A DNA stretch of 61,804 nt from the NCBI GenBank assembly GCA_009930475.1, contig RZYC01000016.1, forward strand, positions 1 through 61,804, in the 5' to 3' direction. Both the position numbers and the translations under genes were made by a program. The DNA comes from Spartobacteria bacterium (GTDB lineage: Bacteria; Verrucomicrobiota; Kiritimatiellia; RZYC01). The notes beneath the pieces were generated by a model that was not told the DNA's origin, made no database searches, and saw only the letters and a list, made by a program, of their open reading frames with translations. How positions within the stretch are numbered: position 1 is the stretch's first letter; every line of letters starts with the position of its first letter. Positions 12,201 to 17,788 of the stretch are shown piece after piece.

Positions 12201-14670
12201 TCCGGATACCAATAATAACTGGGCCGCATTCAGCAATGATGTGGCGGTTGCCGCCGATATTCAGGTGACGAAATCTGTGGACTTTTCCTCTGCGACGAAT
12301 AAGCAGCGCGTGACCTTTATGGTGGGTGTGAAAAATGCCGGTCCCGACGATGTGTCGCAATTGGATGTGCTGGATTTGCTGCCGGCTGGACTGGCCTTCG
12401 ACAGCGTTGTGGCCAATGACTACGATGTCACCAATGGTATGTGGTCCGTCGGTGCGCTGGGTGCGGGCGAGGAGACGTTGATGTATCTGTCGGCCGTTGT
12501 GACCAATGCGGGTATCTTATTAAACACGGCTTCGGTTTACAGTGCCGGCGGGGTGTACGATCAGAATCCCTCCAACAATGTTGCTACTGCGGCCGTAAAT
12601 GTGGATGTGACGCCGGAAATTCGTCTGCAGGGCATCAATCACGCATGGATCACCAATGGTTCGACCCGGACAACAACGGCGAACGGCACAGAATTCGGTT
12701 CGGTGGAAATCCTGCGCGATAGTGTACAGCATACATTTGTTGTGACCAATCCGGGATCGGGGGCGTTGACATTAACTGATGTGGTTTCCGATAATCCTGC
12801 CATTTTTGAAGTGCTCGACTATCCCACTACCGTGGTTTCGGAAGGCTCAGACTCATTGACGATCCGCTTCAGTCCTGTGCAGTCAGGAGCGCAGGTCGCC
12901 GTCATTTCGATCATGAATGACGCGGTGTCTAACTATACGTTTTCTGTGAGCGGGTCGGGTTTGCTTGTTCCGCAGCTGACGCTGTCGGGTACCAATGGCG
13001 AGGCCATGGTCAATGGCCGTGCGGCGGATGTGGAGATTGGAACGGATTGTGGTGCCATCAATGTTGCCGATGGTGCCGTGGTGCGTGAGCTGACGCTGTC
13101 GAATCCCGGAACGGGGCCGCTATCCGTCAGTGGTGTGACGGTGCACGGTTCCAGTGCTTTTGCTTTATCGCCTTCGGCGATGACGGTGGCGACGGGAGCC
13201 ACGTCGACGCTGACCCTCGCTTTTGATCCTTCCAGTGCAGGGGTACATACGGCCATGGTGGCGGTAGCCAATAATTCTTCTCTTTCGCCTTTCACTTTTG
13301 CCGTGCGAGGAACGGGAACGGTGCAGGGCGTGCTTGGTTTGAAGGGCATGGATGGATCACCCATAACCAATGGCATGGCGGTGGCGTCGCGTTTCAGCGG
13401 CACGGATTTTGGAACGGTGGAGGTGTTTACCCGTGTGACCAATGTGCTGCATTTGATTAATTCCGGGAATGGTTCGCTCGCGTTCAGTCCGCCGGAAATG
13501 ACCGGATCGGGTGCTCCTGATTTCGCCGCATCGACGGCAGGAAGCACATTGGCGGCAGGGGCAACCAATGATTTTGTACTGACGTTCAGTCCCACCAATG
13601 GAGGGGCCCGTTCGGCGGTGATTACCCTGCGCAGCGATGGCACCGAAGACTTGTTCAGCTTTACGATCTATGGCATCGGCGGTTCCAGTCCGAACATTCT
13701 TATGCTGGGAACCAATCATCAGATTATTGCAGGCGGAGCCACGGCGATTCAGTCGGCCAATGGAACGGATTTTGGAGCGCTGGATATTCTGGCATCGGCG
13801 CAACACCGCTCCTTCGGGATGACCAATAACGGCAGTGCGTCGCTGACGGTGTCCAATGTGACGATTTCCGGCGACAGTGCCTTCGAACTGGTTTCCTATC
13901 CCGGTCAGGTGGCGGTGGATGCCCGTTCCAATGTGGTGATCCGCTTCGATCCCACCGTCGTCGGAAAGGCATCGGCGGTGATTTCCATTACCAGCGATGG
14001 CGGCATCAGTCCTTATACCTTTACTGTAGGCGGTACCGGCACGGCCTATAGCGCGTTGGCTGTTTTGGGATCCAATCTGCAGCTGATTCCTAACGGATCA
14101 ACCAACGTGTCGACGGCATCTGGTACCGATTTTGGATCAGTGCTGGTGTATCATCAGACGTTGCAGCATACCTTTTATGTTACCAACAGCGGCAGTGCTA
14201 CGCTGAGCATTACCTCGTCAGTGGTCGAAGGGGGCGCCGGTTCTGATTTCGCAGTGCGTGATATACCCTCACAGGTGGCACCGCAGACACGCCAGGCCTT
14301 CGATGTGCAGTTCGATCCCTCCGCTTCCGGCGATCGCTCAGCTAAGGTTTGGCTGTACCACGACGGTACCAATGGTTCCTATGCCTATTCCATCGGTGGC
14401 GAAGGCTCTCTAACCAATCTGCTGGATATCCGGATTGAATCTTTCATGCAGACCAATCACGCCGTCGCTGTCGGCTGGCAGGGGCCCACCGGTCCGGTCT
14501 ATTCCATTCATTTTGCCACCGATCTGACGGAATCGTCATGGACGCAATCCCTGGATTCCGCAAGCATCACCACCAATGCGAGTCCCGTCGCCACTGACAT
14601 ATATCAGTTCTATGGATCGGATCTGATCACGCAGACTCAGCGCTTCTACCGCATTGAAGTGGAGCGATGA
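277..14670 (+). CDS. Giant secreted modular protein: nine beta-helix modules, DUF11 and HYDIN-like domains
   Basis: About 4,797 residues. The frame is open from a GTG at 211, but the ATG at 277 puts a signal peptide at the N-terminus (hydrophobic segment ending in VLGA), so I prefer it; neither start has a good ribosome site. Nine modules of 412-436 residues follow. Each opens with a Y-V-N-D motif, continues with G-D-x-I/V-Y-V-D-T-G, holds a parallel beta-helix-like stretch with N and S ladders, and closes with a P-N-G-x-x-x-N-x-G-x-x-G-N signature and an Ig-like segment (S-x-D-G-G-x-x-W). The C-terminal third has two DUF11-like domains, five HYDIN/ASPM-like domains (T-D-F-G-x-V, then V-T-N-x-G), and a final domain ending FYRIEVER, a style common at the ends of PVC surface proteins. 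No PEP-CTERM or LPXTG tail was seen. Probable role: cell-surface or extracellular adhesin or polysaccharide-interacting protein; substrate unknown. Confidence 0.85.
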   Translation: MIFIKWIYLILGLIWLFCSSVLGAVYYVNDSSTNGDVYCFAAGDDSYSGEYPENPMLTVTNLLAQKDLAPGDTVYIDTGNYSNFAVRITSDDSGSSDAPVAFIGSTSVMIRTVFYVRSGSTGWLLEDDAQWIIFENMEIVGGGAGIRVREGCNNNAFSKILVKKTVGTPTMSGNLAGISIYRAKNVTFTQCALVDNVCGFYQRYSSGLKWVNGIAYRNISCAFDNPAGIEFKNSVFGRGVVFAGSEPSGSSHNNIFWDATFHENGKCGTVAEFESSYSWSNTLYANPEFADPLSYDFHPKSLVGRYDAMSGMWVTDTVQSVLIDFGIKADDWAEEPGSNGGRINAGIYGNTPWASKSLSNTWIRAMTFNDGGALTGAVNVLQWDGGLLEDTFINVQYSLDLGNDWMNIASDIPATNNVFIWDVTGLPSTSAFWRVVSASDVHLFDMSDQRFSVNGGRICYYVNDGSTSNDVYCLRVGEDSNSGISPHAPKRSIASILNSYSLFGSSEVLIDSGTYDEHSIEITGDDGGSLMGGYCKYKGGATGKSAFTVNAAYDCFILDDYASCVELSAMSIYGGRCAVRQENGRNLILRECDIRHTWGRPTSQNTAAVVVLGEGNNFVNGCVFADNKTALYNNKSSVQLGNITFWNNESAMWQVSGRLRNSTIVGGTAFVGGSVSDDSDYNLFWQTDYSAESLREFQEQRGGWWHCTVAEPGFVDADGGDFHLKSEAGRYDGDRGEWVTDGQTSILVDFGGVDDDYTNEPEPNGGRVNAGAYGNTVWASKSPDEMRLNVLSFNDGGTLDVPGGKVYWNAAGGDSSATVRIELSLNGGSDWVTAADGVAASAGEYAWVYTNELYSSESAKWRVVLESDTNVVSECSDLFYFHYGAAKYYVNDGSTVGDVYTEAVGNDANSGITGKDPKASLQSLLNSKSIRAGDIIYVDTGRYNVTSNNVFTALDSGDSNDYVHVVGSSSSLNGGSVFVRSSEASGTYGLGFDGASYIAVDGIHTEGGRDGFVASGSDHILLDRVSAKGALSSGISSASSGVTVENAVLWQNDATGLRVSSGVVSLSNSVVVASGGDTACLSLSTTSVLRADFNDYWCESNAVVATLDKPERSINALATWVTLSGLDMHSMNSDPLFVDPDNGDFHLQSSVQSGRYDPAIGWVTDDVSSPLIDTGDAAQSCALEPEPNGNRINMGLFGNTSQASLSRTNGWLTLAYPNDGGAFDQTGFVHWVAGGTTADHAVDVSISLDGGATWQSVSNNVVAGTEVVSFDTSGLGETPAAKIKVSSAELSAESETYFSLRNGGLSLYVNDASQSGDVYTSAAGSSNNVQARMDAPLDSLGRALAWYDLEPGDTVYVDTGIYTNESSCRLARADSGSPASLVKIIGTTNTWLGSRLQHGLVMEYADDVDLSGISISGGTKGLVATGTKDITLRGFSISGVSGVGMSWTNATDCRMQQGTIYDVAEAGIDVQSSLNMDVYNVTIWSNPVAAIQVSNCKTVDVVNCVLSASGSNASVYAISGTAPSSDYNDLLQSDGAVMGRSGSLVYKNVREWQDKTGQDVHSLTHDPLFADASAGDFHLQSSGGRSTASGKVKDAGISPLIDAGKTSFSYSTEPSPNGNRINIGAFGNTDTASRTDTNGWLVALTCNDGGTMRGTNILYWVAGGVATGQTVSLSYSADGGETWTLFATNLSANSGFYIWDTLTNGPYTSVRTHWKVTSESGITGETEKDFVINNGPIDYYVNDASLVDDVYCTAVGSDSADGLSSNTPKADISSILDTYPVRSGDRIWVDTGVYDLSRSLVLAGISGTNELTVAGSPEGSVLQCQNDITAFSISQSKGIALSHFEIQDAGTAVSCSTSTNVAMSSLTTRDCTTGLRLSSSRNVGVSHAVFAGGTYGLYQQSSQDGTTLDHAVFYSNRSYAVYAMAGSVGVTNSVFELPRSGSYAVRLDGSAAFRGDYNDYWLGEGAYAGFVYATKSLYYPTLSAWSMRSTSSGTDKHSLSENPLFADAENGDFALQSTQGRYDETNWVTDTVTSPLIDAGFGDVGDESEPNGKVPNIGTFGGTSLASHTPSAGWITPISLNDGGSVRGTITLCWAVGGAATGHLAKVEYSPLNGATDSWVTIADSVALSARGVTWNTTGYDSTPMGRWRITSKTDVQINATNRSYFAVRNQPLSFYVNDSETTGDVYCSAPGDALLSGAFADEPKDQVADIIAAYDIQSGDTIYVDTGTYALSNSIVLDRFVQGISGSPIVVQGSTNWTAGGSVLDAQGGTALTLDESSYIHLQSLIVTNASTGIVLSDVSGVNLEWMRVAASSRGMQCTGASVFMEHVQLVSPSVALQVNNGSAVTVNHALLQAKTVVDHNGGTLNLTNTLLKVNSSSGMAFDLASSSIMASDYNAFDLVSGAKLARKDLNPIDAVYPTLASWVSGSGQDDHSFVGNVDGTMSDEGWFSLPLDSVLIDAGTGSYSSEPLPNGFRANMGILGNSTRAQITQTNAAVSLISFNDGGLTTSNTVLRWVAHGVATGMSLRIEYSLDGADTWMSLTTVTGADGAYDWDTSGIDVSLLTRWRMVDDATGDVLGTSDANFAIRNAPARFYVNDTQQEGDVYTTQPGSPYYSGVTSNAPKNSVQDIFNTYDVEPGDIIYVDTGNNAYSVTIGSLDTGTVDNPVRIIGSTNEQAGGTIFTRGFTLSEANGIHLEQLHFSNVSTAVKFSNYASGSLSWVRMSGGSTAVDASGTQVSVDMDHCSVRNVSSHAIYAGGSAKMALNHCVLSGNKYGVEVNGGTVYVTNSAISVSGSGRYAYYLGTSGSIYGDYNAFDVQNGAMFGYKKSSRLPTYWDSLASWVADKGTESHSMCVDPLFADAANGDFHLQTMQSSGRYDAAGESWTNDAMSSPLIDAGTGDFSAETIPNGSKANIGMYGSSLQASRTATNGLIQLLSFDDGGRTEGTTRLSWTAQGLATGAAARIDYSSDNGENWSEVATNVAVSSGQIEWVTTDYVSSPAGRWRMQLESHPEWNVTNQAVFQVRNVDHFNFYVNDADVTDDAYCSQPGSVSNNGLSSESPMDSISRILATYDLNAGDRIYVDTGSYTDSVNWTYFDAGSSLGDVTLVGSGNGSHLYGGFSLEEAPYVTLSDMMIHPSGTAVLFDDYSDYGNVDGCRIMGGSTGVDGIQTKGIKVTHTLFDGQSLRSIYARSQGYIAVDQSVLWNAGKAIEMAGGAVTLQNSLLYANGSSKSIYYLNSGSVSSDYNALFVTNGAMVATKRVSPVDARYESVASWNAAYHMDAHSLSVDPQLVDGANGDMHLTTNSPLIDAGNPASSYENEPKPNGNRANIGLYGNTAEAIITPLGAYAQTVSYNDGGVVSGSASLYWVARNMTSVHIEYSADGGRSWTRIASSVNAAAGVLENWDTLSVDSSAAGKWRIINAASGVVSESDAFFAVRNDALFFYVNDDNTTADVYCSAAGAFTNLGVTADAPNNSLSYLFDQYDLEGGDRIYVDTGEYSLLGTVSVGYFDQGSSTSQVTVVGSTAQDAGGSRLLGGRIAVSDAQGIALKNLTLQNGNGIYYSKSDYGSVSDCIFATNSTGLKMETCRSMDVQRNVFRANNLGINANGLSGVTITHNVFDNGKGYALQGDGRSGATVQNNIYLMASNTWCYYRADSYSIDYNLYDFAGEPLLSNPSYTNLTDWQVLRHRDYRSAVTNADFVDAMAGDYHLRSRVGTYDAATGQHTNIYAEQSWAIDGGVISADYDVEPQPNGGRVNMGLYGNTAQAGLSETNCMIIPISPVAGMVVDEEQWPMTWTARHLAESNRYGMIQLSIDGGDWTNVNDAVDLWNEYWMWPVDVEMNGANNRWRILDQSTTGQVFAVTNDGNFAILLEHADVGVSLDMQPMTNAVHYLEPFSLIITVTNSGPDAPSSLSVKNVMTNHLVYLSDNSEGNFSTNNGSWSVGSVLPGGSTSLTLTVMADCTGVMWTNSVTLSSSMYDPDTNNNWAAFSNDVAVAADIQVTKSVDFSSATNKQRVTFMVGVKNAGPDDVSQLDVLDLLPAGLAFDSVVANDYDVTNGMWSVGALGAGEETLMYLSAVVTNAGILLNTASVYSAGGVYDQNPSNNVATAAVNVDVTPEIRLQGINHAWITNGSTRTTTANGTEFGSVEILRDSVQHTFVVTNPGSGALTLTDVVSDNPAIFEVLDYPTTVVSEGSDSLTIRFSPVQSGAQVAVISIMNDAVSNYTFSVSGSGLLVPQLTLSGTNGEAMVNGRAADVEIGTDCGAINVADGAVVRELTLSNPGTGPLSVSGVTVHGSSAFALSPSAMTVATGATSTLTLAFDPSSAGVHTAMVAVANNSSLSPFTFAVRGTGTVQGVLGLKGMDGSPITNGMAVASRFSGTDFGTVEVFTRVTNVLHLINSGNGSLAFSPPEMTGSGAPDFAASTAGSTLAAGATNDFVLTFSPTNGGARSAVITLRSDGTEDLFSFTIYGIGGSSPNILMLGTNHQIIAGGATAIQSANGTDFGALDILASAQHRSFGMTNNGSASLTVSNVTISGDSAFELVSYPGQVAVDARSNVVIRFDPTVVGKASAVISITSDGGISPYTFTVGGTGTAYSALAVLGSNLQLIPNGSTNVSTASGTDFGSVLVYHQTLQHTFYVTNSGSATLSITSSVVEGGAGSDFAVRDIPSQVAPQTRQAFDVQFDPSASGDRSAKVWLYHDGTNGSYAYSIGGEGSLTNLLDIRIESFMQTNHAVAVGWQGPTGPVYSIHFATDLTESSWTQSLDSASITTNASPVATDIYQFYGSDLITQTQRFYRIEVER
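352..11870 (+). repeat. Nine tandem coding modules of about 1.24-1.31 kb
   Basis: The Y-V-N-D module starts fall near 352, 1654, 2938, 4195, 5491, 6800, 8054, 9362 and 10597. The period is therefore 1235-1309 bases. The modules are clearly homologous at protein level but diverged in DNA, so this is an old internal duplication rather than a fresh tandem array. The first two modules are visibly richer in A+T than the later ones. Confidence 0.8.
6432..6456 (+). repeat. Coding copy of the GTTCCAA/TTGGAAC palindrome
   Basis: This is a 25-base palindrome with arms AAAAGTTCCAA and TTGGAACTTTT around the centre ACA. It lies inside the fifth module of the giant gene and is read as K-V-P-N-I-G-T-F, in the same frame as the middle copy in rsmD. 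Compared with the equivalent P-N-G signature of other modules, the protein has the same length here. Confidence 0.75.
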
Positions 14671-14914
14671 ACAGGAATATAGGCTGTAGGGGGTTAGGCT
14701 GTAGGTTTTGCAGGTATTCGTTGACGACGTGGTTTCACGTGTTTCGTATTAACGTTGAACCGCACACGGAGTTTTTGGTCGCAAAAAGACTCAATGTTCA
14801 CGACAAGGAAGGGAGATTAAAGATCGTAGACAAGAGATCCTAGACCAGAACGACGAACGACGAACGACGAACCACGAACCCCTGGTCGTTAGAGCTACAC
14901 GCCAAACTGTTAAA
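14671..14914. repeat. Intergenic region with short direct and tandem repeats
   Basis: No gene was seen between the giant gene and the convergent lptE-like gene. AGGCTGTAGG occurs twice (14681-14690 and 14696-14705). A seven-base unit GAACGAC is repeated about five times, with decay, at 14848-14882. The rest is low-information sequence without a clear terminator hairpin. Such simple-repeat spacers are probably replication-slippage products. The unit is too short for a CRISPR repeat. Confidence 0.6.
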
Positions 14915-15433
14915 TTACCACGTCTGCGTAATGGCGTCGACGATGTGCAGTGCGAGGTCTTCGGTGATATCAGGCTGGGCCGTGCGTTTGGCATTGGCCA
15001 GATCGCCGTAAACATAGAAGGTGGCGTCGCCGGTGATACGGGGATTTTCCATGATAACGCTCTGATCACTGTTGCGAATCAGAACAACCTGAGCACTGAG
15101 CGTTCCACGGTATTCTTTGGTGGCTGCGTCATTGTCGTTTTCAAAGCTGATGGCTTCGGTGGTATAGCCGGTAAGAGTTACCAGCAGGGTGGCATCCGCG
15201 TTCTTTTTGTCAGTCATATTAGCCGAACCATCGAACTGAAAGCGGGCGATGGTTGCATCGGTTGCCACGGTGTCGATATTCGGTTCCGTGGTCTGATTGA
15301 CAAAGGACGGGACGTAGATATTACGGATATCACTGGGCAGCGTATTGCCGAGCTTGTATCCGGCGCAGCCCGCAAAGAGAGCAATAGCCATCAAGGGCAT
15401 AAGAACAGCGTTTAGATGTTTCATTAATTTCAT
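14915..15433 (-). CDS. lptE: LptE-like LPS-assembly lipoprotein
   Basis: 172 residues. The N-terminus is a lipoprotein signal peptide with lipobox L-F-A-G-C, so the mature protein should be lipidated and carried to the outer membrane. The mature start G-Y-K-L-G, followed by I-Y-V-P-S-F-x-N-Q-T, is typical of the LptE/RlpB family, which plugs the LptD translocon that inserts LPS into the outer leaflet. The start at 15433 is favoured because GGAG lies 11 bases upstream; the next ATG, three codons on, is further from it. It begins two bases after the stop of the BamD-like gene, so the two are co-transcribed. Divergent sequence limits certainty about the exact function. Confidence 0.75.
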   Translation of the reverse strand: MKLMKHLNAVLMPLMAIALFAGCAGYKLGNTLPSDIRNIYVPSFVNQTTEPNIDTVATDATIARFQFDGSANMTDKKNADATLLVTLTGYTTEAISFENDNDAATKEYRGTLSAQVVLIRNSDQSVIMENPRITGDATFYVYGDLANAKRTAQPDITEDLALHIVDAITQTW

Positions 15434-15435
15434 AG

Positions 15436-16497
15436 TTATTTTTTCTCCGTTTGCTGGCGCAGTGCATTGACCCGCTTTTCAACTTTTTCGGCCATTTTTG
15501 ACTGAGGGAACTGCTGTAAAAAACGGCGATAGGAAAGGATGGCGGCTTCCGGCCTGTGGGCAATGACATCGTAATAACGCGCTTCCTCATAGGCGGCATC
15601 GGCGCGGGCTTCATAAAGCTTGGAACGATACATTTTTGCTTCTTCAACCCGGTCTGAATGGGGGTAATTCTGCAAATAATAGGTGAAGGAGGCCCAGGCC
15701 ATATCGGCGGTGGCCGCATCGACAGGATTCTCCTGATTGAGCAGATAGTAGTCATAGGCCTTGGCGAAGGCCGCCTTCTCGGCATAAATCGATTTGGGGT
15801 ACTTGTAGATGGTCTGGGTATAGCCTTCGATGGCTTCGTCGTAAAAATGAATCCGGTCATAGGCCACGCCGATGAGGTATTGGGCTTCAGCGGCTTTATC
15901 CCATTCGGGGCCCAGTTCGATAATCTGCCTGAAGAGGGGAACTGCTTCGTCCGGTGCGGCAAAGCCTTTGAATCCCAGCATGGCGATCTTGCGCCGGTTC
16001 ATATAGACCTGTGCGATTTCAAACATGCGGTTCAGCAGTTTATCATACGGTGACTGAGCGGGATAGAGGGTCAGCATTCTCTGGTAGGCGTCAAATGCCG
16101 CACGTTCTTTACCGTCGAGATCCAGCAGGTAGGCAAATTTGAGCTGAGCCAAAGGGGCTTCGGGCGAATCGGGCCACGTCGATGCGAGCTTGCCGTATTG
16201 ACCCGCTGCATCGGAAAAGCGTCCTTCGGCCAGCAGTTCTTCGGCGAAAACGAGCTGTTCGGCGGGGGTCAGTTTTTCGGGGCCCAGCAGGTTGAACATG
16301 GGAAGACCTCGAAAGGTTTCCATGTAACGTCCTTCGACCTCTTCGGCGGAAACAGGCACTTTGGATTTCTTCGTCGCCGTTTCCATGTATTGATCCTGCG
16401 CATTGCGTGAATCATTTTGAATGCCGAAAGCTGCCGGAACGGTACACAGCGCAGCAGCGGCAAGTATTCCAGAAAAAAATATAGGGGTGTTTTTCAT
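15436..16497 (-). CDS. BamD-like tetratricopeptide outer-membrane assembly protein
   Basis: 353 residues. A cleavable signal peptide ends near P-A-A-F-G, followed by a string of TPR-like helices. Examples are A-E-E-L-L-A-E-G-R-F-S-D-A-A, Y-L-I-G-V-A-Y-D-R-x-x-F-Y-D-E-A and the final A-I-L-S-Y-R-R-F-L-Q-Q-F-P-Q-S. This matches BamD/YfiO and YbgF-like proteins of the beta-barrel assembly machine. Unlike classical BamD it has no lipobox: the only early Cys follows Leu, not Gly, Ala or Ser. It is somewhat longer than the roughly 245 residues of E. coli BamD. Partnering with the lptE-like gene two bases downstream supports an envelope-assembly role. No clear Shine-Dalgarno precedes the start. Confidence 0.65.
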   Translation of the reverse strand: MKNTPIFFSGILAAAALCTVPAAFGIQNDSRNAQDQYMETATKKSKVPVSAEEVEGRYMETFRGLPMFNLLGPEKLTPAEQLVFAEELLAEGRFSDAAGQYGKLASTWPDSPEAPLAQLKFAYLLDLDGKERAAFDAYQRMLTLYPAQSPYDKLLNRMFEIAQVYMNRRKIAMLGFKGFAAPDEAVPLFRQIIELGPEWDKAAEAQYLIGVAYDRIHFYDEAIEGYTQTIYKYPKSIYAEKAAFAKAYDYYLLNQENPVDAATADMAWASFTYYLQNYPHSDRVEEAKMYRSKLYEARADAAYEEARYYDVIAHRPEAAILSYRRFLQQFPQSKMAEKVEKRVNALRQQTEKK

Positions 16498-16696
16498 GGA
16501 AGCAAACGATAAGTGTGGGATGCCCTTCGGTCAAGGTGGTAATCATGATTTTGTTTGAAAAATGCGTGAAAAAAACTTTGTAATAAAAAAACTTTAACGA
16601 ATGCGGGCATTCTCGCTATTAATTCGTAGCTTTGCGAGAAAGCAGATCGCTGCGCGTGCGGACGGCAATGGGCGCGTGTGATCGCAGGTATATTAA

Positions 16697-16702
16697 TATA
16701 AT
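16697..16702 (+). promoter_or_regulatory. Candidate -10 box TATAAT upstream of the membrane protein gene
   Basis: A perfect TATAAT lies 25 bases before the chosen ATG at 16727, in the 229-base spacer between divergent genes. No good -35 hexamer is visible at 17 bases, so this is tentative. The remaining spacer (16498-16690) contains A/T-rich stretches near 16555-16595 that could serve the minus-strand gene. Confidence 0.4.
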
Positions 16703-16726
16703 AAGTTTGCAGTGGAGGACGCAACG

Positions 16727-17776
16727 ATGGATACAGAACAGGAAAACGCGGTTCGGCATCATTATCCGGTGGCCATTCGGAACGCATCGATAGGAACCGC
16801 TTTCGGGCTGATGATGAAAACACTTCCTTATGCACTGGTGCGGTTTGGCATCTTGCTGCTTGTGACGATCATTACCATTATCTGGGGTGTATTCACCTTT
16901 GGCGGCGGAGCATGGCTTAGCGAGAAAATTCACGGGATCGTCGGTTTGGGCTGGATTGCCATTGGGTGCGGTGCCTATGGATATATCTGGTATACGATGG
17001 TGCGCTATGCGCTGTACATGGTCAAATGCGGTCATATTGCGGTGCTCACCGAGCTGATCACCAAAGGGGAGGTCAGTTCAACGGGCGACGGTATGTTCGC
17101 TCATGGCAAAAACGTGGTCAAAGACCGCTTCACTCAGGTGAACGTATTGTTTGCCATGGATTTGCTGGTCGAAGGGGTGATCAAGGCCTTCAACAAAACA
17201 CTGGACTGGATTTCCAGCATCCTTCCCGTTCCGGGCATGGAAAATCTGGTACAGGTCGTGAAAGCCATTATCTTCAGTGCGACCACGTATGTGGACGAAA
17301 CCATTTTCTCTTACATTCTGGCCCGAGGCGAAACCAATCCCTGGCGGGGCGGGGCAGATGGACTCATTTATTATTGCCAGAACGTCAAAGAAGTCCTGAA
17401 GTCGGCGGTATGGATCGTGATTCTGGACAAAGTTCTGACCGTGATCCTGTGGTTTATCATGTTGCTGCCCGCGTTGGCGGTGGTGCATTTCACAGGCGGC
17501 GCGACGGGAGTATGGGCACTGGTGATCGCGGTATTGTTTGCCTCCAATGTGCGCAGCGCTTTTTTAAAGCCGCTGTTTCTGATCATGATTATGAGCAAAT
17601 ATCATGTGGTGATCGAGAATCAGCCCATCAATCTGGAATGGGATGCACAGCTTTCTATGGCCACTGATAAATTTAACGAATTGAAGACGAAAGCGATGGA
17701 ATGGGTGGATGATCACAAGGGCACTGCTCCGGCCGATCCCGAACCCGCCGCAGCACCTGACATGCCTGCCGAATAA
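16727..17776 (+). CDS. Polytopic membrane protein of unknown function
   Basis: 349 residues from the ATG at 16727, chosen because GGAGG (16714-16718) lies eight bases upstream; the GTG at 16712 overlaps that site. Hydrophobic segments are visible near residues 35-60, 70-100, 225-260 and 265-295. A central amphipathic region may dip into the membrane. The C-terminus is soluble and ends in a low-complexity tail rich in Pro, Ala and Glu. I do not recognise the family. It lies 12 bases upstream of rsmD and probably leads the rsmD-coaD-fab transcription unit. No catalytic motif is visible. Confidence 0.7.
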   Translation: MDTEQENAVRHHYPVAIRNASIGTAFGLMMKTLPYALVRFGILLLVTIITIIWGVFTFGGGAWLSEKIHGIVGLGWIAIGCGAYGYIWYTMVRYALYMVKCGHIAVLTELITKGEVSSTGDGMFAHGKNVVKDRFTQVNVLFAMDLLVEGVIKAFNKTLDWISSILPVPGMENLVQVVKAIIFSATTYVDETIFSYILARGETNPWRGGADGLIYYCQNVKEVLKSAVWIVILDKVLTVILWFIMLLPALAVVHFTGGATGVWALVIAVLFASNVRSAFLKPLFLIMIMSKYHVVIENQPINLEWDAQLSMATDKFNELKTKAMEWVDDHKGTAPADPEPAAAPDMPAE

Positions 17777-17788
17777 GGATGATATAAT

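Noticed and set aside
12933-13643. Long minus-strand open frame of 236 codons inside the first giant gene
   Set aside because: It lies wholly opposite an in-frame region of HYDIN-like repeats and has no recognisable motif. It is a shadow of GC-rich repetitive coding.
14848-14882. CRISPR-like array
   Set aside because: The unit is seven bases with no spacers, so it is a simple tandem repeat.
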